38,029 nucleotides of DNA. Origin: Actinomycetes bacterium. GTDB taxonomy: Bacteria > Actinomycetota > Acidimicrobiia > Acidimicrobiales > RAAP-2. This document shows, piece after piece, positions 32,513 through 38,029 of this stretch (its first letter is position 1; each line of letters begins with the position of its first letter). A model generated the notes under the pieces. That model did no database searches, was not told where the DNA came from, and saw only the letters and a list, made by a program, of their open reading frames with translations. The position numbers and the translations under genes are program-made. Where the stretch lies: NCBI GenBank assembly GCA_021810205.1, contig JAJZJC010000026.1:1-38029 (forward strand), given 5' to 3'.

Positions 32513-33388
32513 ATGAACAAGGTCCTGTCGCTCCACGACGCCGTGGAGCGACACGTGCTCGACGGAGTAGGGCTGCTGGCCGTGGGCGGCATGCACCTTC
32601 ACAACAACCCGATGGCACTGGTGCGCGAGGTGGTGCGCCAGGGCCAGCGCATCCGGCGGCTGCTCACCAGCCCGTGCGGTGCGTTCAACGCCGAACTGCT
32701 GATCGCCGCCGGGCTGGTGGAGGAGATCGCCACCTCCTACGTCGGCTTCGAGCACCTGGGGCTGGCACCGGCGTTCCGGCGCTCGGCCGAGGACGGCTCG
32801 CTACGGGTGCTCGAGTGCGACGAGGCGTACATCACCCACGGCCTCAACGCCGGAGCCGGCGGGCTGCCCTTCGCCCCGCTGCCCGCCGGACTCGAGGTCT
32901 CCGACGTCTGGAAGGCGAACCCGGAGAGCTTCCGGCTGGTGGAGGACCCCTTCACCGGTACCCGTGTGCTCGCCGGTGCGCCGCTTCGCCCCGATGTCGC
33001 CCTGGTGCACGCGGCCGAGGCCGACACTGCCGGCAACGCAGTGCTGGCCGGGGCCCACTTCGTCGACCGGGTCATGGCGATGGCGGCCCGCACCGTCGTG
33101 CTGCAGGTCGAGCGGGTCGTGCCGACCGAGGTGATCAGCCGCCACCCCGTCGGCACCACCATCCCCGGCTTCCTCGTCCACGCCGTCGTCGAAGTGCCCG
33201 GCGGCTGCCACCCCACCGCCTCGCACGGCCACTACCGCGTCGACGAGGACCACCTGCGCCGCTACCTGGCCTTGGCTGGCGGTGCCGAAGGACCGCGGGC
33301 CTACGTGGAGCAGTACGTACGAGGCAGTGGCGAGGCCGACTACCTGCAGGCCCAGCGCGCGCCGGCGTCGGGTGAGGCGTTCGCGTGA
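32513..33388 (+). CDS. IpdA-like CoA-transferase-fold subunit (alpha)
   Basis: Alpha subunit, 291 residues, of a family annotated as CoA-transferase but containing IpdA, part of the actinobacterial steroid-degradation hydrolase IpdAB that opens a cyclic beta-keto acyl-CoA. Shared features: LHDAVERHVLDGVGLLAVGG, MHLHNNPMALVREVVRQGQR ('KPMAFVRAIL'), the CDEAYITHGLNAGAGGLPF block ('MDEGMLRCGLQAAAQRLPF'), VLQVERVVPTEVI ('LSVERIVATEEL') and VHAVVEVPGGCHPT. ATG 32513 is chosen, with AGGAGG at 32492-32497; a GTG at 32453 would read through the ferredoxin remnant. The stop overlaps the beta-subunit start. Alternative: true acyl-CoA transferase. Confidence 0.8.
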   Translation: MNKVLSLHDAVERHVLDGVGLLAVGGMHLHNNPMALVREVVRQGQRIRRLLTSPCGAFNAELLIAAGLVEEIATSYVGFEHLGLAPAFRRSAEDGSLRVLECDEAYITHGLNAGAGGLPFAPLPAGLEVSDVWKANPESFRLVEDPFTGTRVLAGAPLRPDVALVHAAEADTAGNAVLAGAHFVDRVMAMAARTVVLQVERVVPTEVISRHPVGTTIPGFLVHAVVEVPGGCHPTASHGHYRVDEDHLRRYLALAGGAEGPRAYVEQYVRGSGEADYLQAQRAPASGEAFA

Positions 33389-34191
33389 GCCAGACCGACG
33401 CAAGGACGAACGGCGGCGCGCCAGCGGGGCCGTCCATCGCAGAGCTCATGGCGGTGGAACTGGCTCGCCGGCTCCGCGGCGACGACGTCGCCGTCATGGG
33501 GACGGCCAGCGCGCTGCCGCAGATCGCCTGTCGGCTGGCGAAAGCGACCCATGCCCCCGATCTGTGGTTCGTGGCCGGAGGCACCTGCGGGGTCAACCCG
33601 CGTCTTGCCCCGGCGGTCCCCTCGTGCTGCGACGAGGACCTGCTGCGGGCGGACACCGCCGTGCCCCTGAGCGACGTGGTGCTGCTCGAGGGGCGCGGGG
33701 ACGTCTTCACCGTGTTCTTCTCGGGCGGCCTGCAGATCGACGCCCACGGCAACTGCAACCTGGTGTCGGTGGGCGACCGGGCACGCCCCAGCCTGCGGGG
33801 CCCGGGCACGGTCGGACTGCCGTTCCTGGCCCGAGTGGGGCGCGTGCTCATCTACACGATGGCCCACAACCCCCGGACGTTCGTGGAGCGGGTCGACTTC
33901 CTCGGTGGTCCGGGCTTCCTCGACGGACCCGCCTCGTGGGCGGCGGCCGGCCTCACGGGTGGCGGGCCAGCGGCGGTGGTGACGCCGCTGTGCACCATGG
34001 GCTTCGACTCCCAGACGCTGCGGATGCGGCTCGAGACGGTCCACCCAGGCGTGACGGTCCACGAGGTGGTGGAGGCCACCGGTTTCGAGGTGGTCGTACC
34101 CGAGGTGGTCCCCCCGACGCCTCTGCCAACCGATGAGCAGATCGCCATCCTCCGGGGCATCGACTCGGATGGTCTCTTGAAAGGACGCTGA
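33385..34191 (+). CDS. IpdB-like CoA-transferase-fold subunit (beta)
   Basis: Beta subunit, 268 residues, partner of the preceding gene (GTGA overlap). Features of the IpdB-like group: IAELMAVELARRLRGDDVAV, SGGLQIDAHGNCNLVSVGD ('GANQVDRYGNQNISA'), GTVGLPFLARVGRVLIYTMA, MRLETVHPGVTVHEVVEATG ('VSLHPGVTPGDVRDATSF'), and the closing TPLPTDEQIAILRGID ('TRLPTDDELHLIRAVID'). Together with the alpha subunit it should form a heterodimer or heterotetramer. The following BadH-like gene begins 3 bp later, so the pair sits next to an enzyme making cyclic 2-keto acyl-CoA, supporting hydrolytic ring opening over CoA transfer. Not proven. Confidence 0.8.
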   Translation: MSQTDARTNGGAPAGPSIAELMAVELARRLRGDDVAVMGTASALPQIACRLAKATHAPDLWFVAGGTCGVNPRLAPAVPSCCDEDLLRADTAVPLSDVVLLEGRGDVFTVFFSGGLQIDAHGNCNLVSVGDRARPSLRGPGTVGLPFLARVGRVLIYTMAHNPRTFVERVDFLGGPGFLDGPASWAAAGLTGGGPAAVVTPLCTMGFDSQTLRMRLETVHPGVTVHEVVEATGFEVVVPEVVPPTPLPTDEQIAILRGIDSDGLLKGR

Positions 34192-34194
34192 ACC

Positions 34195-34959
34195 ATGCCC
34201 AACGACGGGAGGTTCGCCGGCCAGGTGGCCATGGTCACTGGGGCCGGCAGCGGTATCGGCCGGGCGGCGGCGCTGCGGCTCGTGCGCGAGGGAGCGGCCG
34301 TGGTGGTCGCCGACCTCGCGGCCGAGCGGGCCGCGGCCGTGACCGCCGAGGCCGCAGACCTCGGCGGGGAGGCCGAGGCGACCGTGGTCGACGTCGCCGA
34401 CGCCGGTGCTGTCCGCCGGGCGGTCGACGGGGCCGTCGAGCGCTTCGGGAAGATCGACATCTTGGTGTCCAACGCGGGGTGGGACAAGGTGATGCCCTTC
34501 GTCGAGACCGACGAAGCCCTGTGGGACAAGGTCATCGCCATCAACTACCGGGGCCACCTCGCCTCTGCGCACGCCGTGGTGCCCCACATGATCGAACGCG
34601 GCACCGGGCGGATCGTGCTGGTGGCCTCCGACGCCGGGCGGGTGGGGTCGACGGGCGAGGTCGTCTACTCGGGAGCGAAAGGGGCGGTCATCGCCTTCAC
34701 CAAGGCTCTGGCCCGGGAGACTGCCCGATCGGGGGTGAACGTGAACTGCGTGGCGCCCGGCCTCACCGACACGCCGATGCTGGCCGGTGTCAGCGAGGGC
34801 CACGAGAAGCTCATGGCCGCCATCATCCGCTCGATCCCCTTGGGACGGACCGCCCTGCCCGAAGAGGTGGCCGCCGCCGTGCTGTTCTTCGCCTCGTCCG
34901 ACGCCGCGTACATCACCGGACAGACGCTCAGCGTCAACGGCGGCCTGTCGATGGTATAG
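34195..34959 (+). CDS. Second BadH-like SDR, putative cyclic hydroxyacyl-CoA dehydrogenase
   Basis: SDR of 254 residues, even closer to BadH than the copy at 25296. TGAGSGIG (15-22), SNAGWDKVMPFVETDEALWD (BadH 'NNAGWDIFKPFTKTEPGEWE'), VASDAGRVGSTGEVVYSGAK with catalytic Ser145, Tyr158 and Lys162, PGLTDTPML, and the end GQTLSVNGGLSMV. AAAGGA lies upstream of the ATG. Located 3 bp after the IpdB-like gene and presumably in one operon with it. Expected to oxidise a 2-hydroxycycloalkanecarboxyl-CoA to the 2-keto form, the substrate type for ring-opening hydrolases. Confidence 0.85.
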   Translation: MPNDGRFAGQVAMVTGAGSGIGRAAALRLVREGAAVVVADLAAERAAAVTAEAADLGGEAEATVVDVADAGAVRRAVDGAVERFGKIDILVSNAGWDKVMPFVETDEALWDKVIAINYRGHLASAHAVVPHMIERGTGRIVLVASDAGRVGSTGEVVYSGAKGAVIAFTKALARETARSGVNVNCVAPGLTDTPMLAGVSEGHEKLMAAIIRSIPLGRTALPEEVAAAVLFFASSDAAYITGQTLSVNGGLSMV

Positions 34960-35076
34960 GGCACGCGGCGGACCGGTGCCGAGCGCCGAGCTGGCGTCGA
35001 ACCATGACCGCTGCAGCGCGCAGATTCCCTCCCGGACTTTGCTGGCGGCAGCGCCACCGGCGGCCTGGCACCGAGC

Positions 35077-35793
35077 TCACTGCGGCGGGGGCACCACCTG
35101 GGCCGAGACGTCGAACAGCTCGTCGGGCTCGCGGCCGGTGGCAGCCCCGGCGAAGTTGGGCCCGTAGAGGGTGACGAAGGTGTCCATGATCAGCTCGAAA
35201 GGGAGGTCCGCGAAGCTGCCGCGCTCGCGCAGGTACTCCATGTGCTGGCGGCCGTCGACCGAGAACTGGTGGAACAGCGAGTCGTGCGCTCCGTCGAATT
35301 CGAGTGGCCGGACCCCGAATCGTTCGCAGAGCTCGACGTTGAAGGCGGGCGTCGCCTTCACCCATCGGCCGGACAGCCAGAATTCGACGAACCCGTGGAA
35401 GGCGAAGACGTCGGTGCCCATCAGTGCCAGCAGCTTGGTGCTGGCCAGGTGGTTGCGCACGTCGGCGAAGCCCAAGCGCGACGGCACCCCGGCGGCGCGC
35501 CCCAAAGCGGTCAGCAGCACCGCCTTGGGGATGCAGTAGGCGCGCCGACGTGCCAGCACGGCGCTGGCCCGGTAGGTCGCCGGGTCGTCGCCGACGAGGT
35601 AGGGGTCGTAGCGCACCTCGTCGCGCACGGCGTAGAAGAGACGCGTCGCCCGCTCGGCGTCGCTGCACGCGCCAGCGACGACAGCGGCGGCATGCCCGAC
35701 CACCGCCGGGTGGTCACAGTCCACGAACCACGTCGGCGCGAGGTACGGGGCGAGATCCTCTCGCACTGTCACCGGTTGCGCGTCAGCTGCCAC
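35077..35793 (-). CDS. Transglutaminase-like (papain-fold) protein
   Basis: 238-residue protein of the transglutaminase-like superfamily, no signal peptide, so cytoplasmic. Core: ATRLFYAVRDEVRYDPYLVG, ARRRAYCIPKAVLLTALGRA with the nucleophile Cys87, and FHGFVEFWLSGRWVKATPAF with His133. The usual third residue, Asp in 'vDpt', is replaced by the ATPAFN segment. GTG start at 35793. It is divergent from the ring-hydrolase-type crotonase and shares its double-operator region. A role is not known: proteolysis, amide hydrolysis or acyl transfer are all possible. Its place in a catabolic island is unexplained. Confidence 0.82.
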   Translation of the reverse strand: MAADAQPVTVREDLAPYLAPTWFVDCDHPAVVGHAAAVVAGACSDAERATRLFYAVRDEVRYDPYLVGDDPATYRASAVLARRRAYCIPKAVLLTALGRAAGVPSRLGFADVRNHLASTKLLALMGTDVFAFHGFVEFWLSGRWVKATPAFNVELCERFGVRPLEFDGAHDSLFHQFSVDGRQHMEYLRERGSFADLPFELIMDTFVTLYGPNFAGAATGREPDELFDVSAQVVPPPQ

Positions 35794-35858
35794 ACCCCGC
35801 CCCGTCTTTCATGCCTGCAAACCTACCCAGATTCGAAGAACGAGCGCTCACGACGGCG

Positions 35859-35905
35859 TGATGTACTACATTTTCATGACCAGGATCAACATGATGTAGT
35901 ACATT
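35859..35905. promoter_or_regulatory. Twin palindromic operators in a bidirectional promoter
   Basis: Two copies of TGATGTA(C/G)TACATT lie at 35859-35872 and 35892-35905. Each contains a perfect 11-bp palindrome ATGTA-N-TACAT; centres are 33 bp apart, three helical turns. Plus-strand promoter candidate: ATGACC (35876-35881), 18 nt, TACATT (35900-35905). Minus-strand candidate: TTGATC (35884-35889), 18 nt, TACATC (35860-35865). So each operator covers one -10 box. The regulator is not in an adjacent gene. Confidence 0.75.
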
Positions 35906-35932
35906 GTCCCCAAAGAGAGGGAGGGAGGACCG

Positions 35933-37003
35933 ATGGCCTTTGCGCAGCTGCCGACCGTCGAGTACACGGAGATCGGCTACGCCAAGAAGGACTGGGTGGC
36001 ACGCATCACCATCGAGCGGCCCGAGGCCTACAACGCCTACAGCACCCGCACGTTGATCGAGCTGGCGGCCGCCTTCCGCGACGCCGCGTTCGACGACGAG
36101 GTGGCGGTGATCGTCTACACCGGCAGCGGCACGGCCGCCTTCTGCACCGGCGGCGACGTCAAGGAGTACGACGAGGTCTACACGCGCTCACCCCACGACT
36201 ACTGGAAGTACATGGGGCTCTTCAGCGCCTACATCGAGAGCATCCTCAACACCGGCAAGCCCGTCATCGCGCGGCTCAACGGCATGGCGGTCGGCGGCGG
36301 CAACGAGAGCCACCTCGCCTGCGACCTGTCGGTCATCGCCGAGCATGCCTACGTGGGCCAGGTCGGCACCAAGGTGGGCAGCGTAGCGGCAGGCGGCGCC
36401 ACCCAGTGGCTGCCGATCTTCGTCGGCGACCGCCGGGCTCGGTGGATGCTCATGCTCAACCGCCCAGTGCCCGCGTACCAAGCCCTCGAGTGGGGACTGG
36501 TCAACGAGGTGGTCCCTTCGGTCCGCAAGGACGGGGCGTTCATCGAGAGAGCCACCCCCGAGCAAGTGAAGAAGGCCCAGAAGAACGAAGACGGCTACGG
36601 CATCGACCTCTCCCGCCTCGACGAGACGATCGACGCCCTGTGTGCTGAGCTGGTCGACAAGTTCCCCGAGTGCACCCGCTACACCAAACAGCAGGTGAAT
36701 TTCTGGAAGGACCTGGCTTGGCACCAGACCGTCGGCCACGCTCGCGACTGGCTCAGCATCCACTACGCCAGCTTCGAGCCGATCGAGGGGATGGGCGCCT
36801 TCGTCGAGAAGCGCCAGCCCAACTACCGCATGCTGCGGGAACGGGCGGTTCGTGGCGAGTCCTCGGAGTTCGTCTGGGGCCCTTACACCCAGCGCTGCCC
36901 GCGCTGCGACGCACGGTACCTGCCTGCAGGCTTCGCCTTCTGCGGCCAGTGCGGCAGCCCGCTCGACGGCGCCGTTGCCGTCGACACGTCGGCGAGGAAG
37001 TGA
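35933..37003 (+). CDS. Ring-hydrolase-type crotonase (BamA/Oah- and BadI-like) with C-terminal zinc ribbon
   Basis: 356 residues. Crotonase core: PEAYNAYSTRTLIELA (BamA 'QYNSYTT'), FCTGGDVKEYDEVY (oxyanion hole), PVIARLNGMAVGGGNESHLA with Glu125 at the catalytic position, and GQVGTKVGSVAAGGATQWLP. The extended C-terminal part IDLSRLDETIDALCAELVDK then FPECTR and ARDWLSIHYASFE is specific to 6-oxocyclohex-1-enecarbonyl-CoA hydrolase (BamA/Oah), while GQVGTKVGS resembles BadI ('GQVGPKMGS'). An extra domain follows: Cys322, Cys325, Cys337, Cys340 form a CxxC-x11-CxxC zinc ribbon. Strong AGGGAGGA ribosome-binding site. Reaction inferred: hydrolytic opening of a cyclic keto acyl-CoA. Compared with BamA as I recall it, His in 'GPKHGS' is Val. 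Confidence 0.82.
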   Translation: MAFAQLPTVEYTEIGYAKKDWVARITIERPEAYNAYSTRTLIELAAAFRDAAFDDEVAVIVYTGSGTAAFCTGGDVKEYDEVYTRSPHDYWKYMGLFSAYIESILNTGKPVIARLNGMAVGGGNESHLACDLSVIAEHAYVGQVGTKVGSVAAGGATQWLPIFVGDRRARWMLMLNRPVPAYQALEWGLVNEVVPSVRKDGAFIERATPEQVKKAQKNEDGYGIDLSRLDETIDALCAELVDKFPECTRYTKQQVNFWKDLAWHQTVGHARDWLSIHYASFEPIEGMGAFVEKRQPNYRMLRERAVRGESSEFVWGPYTQRCPRCDARYLPAGFAFCGQCGSPLDGAVAVDTSARK

Positions 37004-37008
37004 CAGCG

Positions 37009-37116
37009 ATGACCACGACATGCGTCTTCGACCTGCCAGGCCGCCAAGGTGCTTCGGAGGCACGCGGCGGCTTCGAGCGGTCGGGCAGCCGGCGCCCGGG
37101 CGCCGAGCGCGCCTGA
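37009..37116 (+). CDS. Possible 35-residue small protein
   Basis: ATG 37009 follows GAGGAAG at good distance and begins 6 bp after the hydrolase stop. The product, MTTTCVFDLPGRQGASEARG followed by a basic tail, is not recognised. It may be an upstream leader peptide, a remnant or chance. Confidence 0.25.
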   Translation: MTTTCVFDLPGRQGASEARGGFERSGSRRPGAERA

Positions 37117-37126
37117 GTAGGCCACG

Positions 37127-37525
37127 GTGCACGGCATCGGGTCCTCGACGAGCCGCCGGGCGGACGCTGCCGCGGCGCCCGGATCCGACGCCGTCGGCGG
37201 CGAGGATCTCCAGGCCGCCGGCTGGGAGCGACGCTTCGACGTCGACTCTGCACGGGTGGAGGAGATCGAAGAGCTCTACCGCTCGGCGGGATACGAAGTG
37301 CACGTCCGGGCCCTGGCGCCCGAGTCCTTCGGCCCCGAGTGCGCCGGCTGCGCTCTCGGGGCCTGCAGTCGCTACGTCGAGCTCTACACGCGGCGGACCG
37401 GAGATCCGTCGACCTCGACTCCCTCGCCGATGAAGCCGATGAAGCCGATGAAGCCGATGAAGAGCACAGCACCAGCGTCGCTGGCGCGGACGAAGGAGCA
37501 CCATCGATGGCAACCGACCTCCTGA
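37127..37525 (+). CDS. Small Cys-motif protein, unknown function
   Basis: 132-codon frame with an in-frame TAG just before its GTG start. The folded-looking part is RFDVDSARVEEIEELYRSAG, then YEVHVRALAPESFGPECAGC and ALGACSRYVELYTRR, with Cys in a CxxCxxxxC arrangement that could bind a metal. I do not recognise a named family. The tail after YTRR is low-complexity (PMK repeated) because a 9-bp repeat array lies there, and probably is not part of the original fold. It overlaps the hemerythrin start by 19 bp. Placed between the ring hydrolase and hemerythrin genes. Confidence 0.55.
   Translation: MHGIGSSTSRRADAAAAPGSDAVGGEDLQAAGWERRFDVDSARVEEIEELYRSAGYEVHVRALAPESFGPECAGCALGACSRYVELYTRRTGDPSTSTPSPMKPMKPMKPMKSTAPASLARTKEHHRWQPTS
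37427..37462 (+). repeat. 9-bp microsatellite (CCGATGAAG)4
   Basis: Four perfect tandem copies of CCGATGAAG at 37427-37462, in frame in the small Cys-motif gene (Pro-Met-Lys units). They lie 44 bp before the hemerythrin start, so copy number could change the spacing or tail without frameshift. Confidence 0.9.
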
Positions 37526-37914
37526 ACCTGATCGACCAACTCGAGCAGGAGCACCGCCAGATGCGCGACGCGCTGGCGCGCCTTGGCGAGGTACCGGCGG
37601 ACGCCGATCTCGCCACCGTGGTGGCGACACTGCACGACCTTGCCCCAGTGCTGGTAGCGGGACTCGACGAGCACAGCGCCGTCGAGGACACCACGCTGTT
37701 CCCTGCGCTGGCGGAGGCAGTCGGGGCCGCTGTCGACGTGTTCCGCGCCGAGCACGTCGACATCCGCTCGTGGCGCGACCAGCTCTACGGGTCGCCTTCG
37801 GTCGTGGACCGACTGAGGGCGGGAGCCGAGCTGCGGGAGCTGCTCGAGGCCCACATGGACCGCGAAGACGCCATGCTCTTCCCGAGCGCCCGCGACGTGC
37901 TCGGCGGGGAATGA
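37507..37914 (+). CDS. Hemerythrin HHE-domain protein
   Basis: Four-helix non-haem di-iron protein of 135 residues, binding O2 or sensing redox/NO in known members. Metal-ligand His/Glu pattern: LEQEHRQMRDALARL (helix 1), LDEHSAVEDTTLFPALAEA (helix 2, H-x3-E), FRAEHVDIRSWRDQL (helix 3), LEAHMDREDAMLFPSA (helix 4, H-x3-E). GAAGGAG lies 8 nt before the ATG at 37507. A longer upstream frame, including an acidic repeat translation, is discarded. Probably co-transcribed with the ring-hydrolase gene; oxygen handling or sensing is a guess. Confidence 0.88.
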   Translation: MATDLLNLIDQLEQEHRQMRDALARLGEVPADADLATVVATLHDLAPVLVAGLDEHSAVEDTTLFPALAEAVGAAVDVFRAEHVDIRSWRDQLYGSPSVVDRLRAGAELRELLEAHMDREDAMLFPSARDVLGGE

Positions 37915-37940
37915 CCCGCGACGTGCTCGGCGGGGAGTGA
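37889..37940 (+). repeat. 26-bp tandem duplication of the hemerythrin gene end
   Basis: 37889-37914 and 37915-37940 are 26-bp copies with one mismatch. The duplicated unit includes the final codons and stop (TGA), so the second copy lies just outside the gene. The remaining 89 bp to the window end hold nothing recognised. Confidence 0.9.
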
Positions 37941-38029
37941 CCGGTCCGCGCGCAGGTGAGCGGCGTCAGCCGGCAGGCGTCGGCCTGGCTGGCGGACCCC
38001 AGTGGCGGGCATCGGCGCGCCGTTCGGTC

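Noticed and set aside
36188-37630. 480-codon minus-strand frame over the ring hydrolase and hemerythrin genes
   Set aside because: No recognisable domain; antisense to genes with clear motifs and ribosome-binding sites.
25296-37914. Full anaerobic benzoyl-CoA pathway
   Set aside because: No benzoyl-CoA reductase (BcrABCD or BamB-I type) or dienoyl-CoA hydratase set is visible; only the later alicyclic-type steps are supported.

Overview
The window is GC-rich, densely coded DNA from a member of the Actinomycetota. The evidence is ClpS paired with a DUF2017 protein, a PASTA-type Ser/Thr kinase, an MmpL transporter, a DUF2236/MpaB-type oxygenase, a DinB/maleylpyruvate-isomerase-fold protein, and several genes with a TANNNT box 6-8 nt before the start codon, as in leaderless transcripts. 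The gene mix, especially HAE1-type RND export in a monoderm and alicyclic acyl-CoA catabolism, would fit Acidimicrobiia, but that placement is inference. No rRNA, tRNA, CRISPR array or complete mobile element was seen.

Layout. 1-5.8 kb: an RND efflux operon (adaptor, permease, MarR regulator) and a secreted lipoprotein. 5.8-6.4 kb: apparently non-coding. 6.4-13 kb: housekeeping and stress genes (DUF2017-clpS, methyltransferase plus UbiA-like membrane protein, MpaB-type oxygenase, K+ channel, aldose epimerase, surE). 13-16 kb: arfB, an aldo/keto reductase, a decayed type II NADH dehydrogenase and a DinB-fold protein. 16-23.2 kb: a PASTA kinase, then a TetR-DHA2 exporter operon divergent from mmpL-apbE around a 46-bp palindromic promoter region.

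24.3-37.9 kb is the most interesting part: a CoA-thioester catabolic island. One arm has a TetR regulator and an SDR divergent from a run of BadH-like SDR, acyl-CoA dehydrogenase, crotonase, benzoate-CoA-ligase-like enzyme and second crotonase. After a region scarred by a transposon remnant and a broken ferredoxin gene comes the second arm: an IpdA/IpdB-like pair, a second BadH-like SDR, and a transglutaminase-like gene divergent from a long ring-hydrolase-type crotonase. That crotonase resembles BamA/Oah and BadI and carries an extra C-terminal zinc ribbon. Two 14-bp operators, identical except for the centre base and 33 bp apart, lie between these last two genes. A small Cys-motif protein and a hemerythrin follow.

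Read together, the island looks like activation of a cyclic carboxylic acid to its CoA ester, dehydrogenation, hydration and oxidation to a cyclic beta-keto acyl-CoA, then hydrolytic ring opening, with two unrelated ring-opening enzyme types encoded side by side. The substrate is unknown. No benzoyl-CoA reductase or oxygenase genes are visible here. Short tandem duplications are unusually common across the window, both in genes and in spacers.
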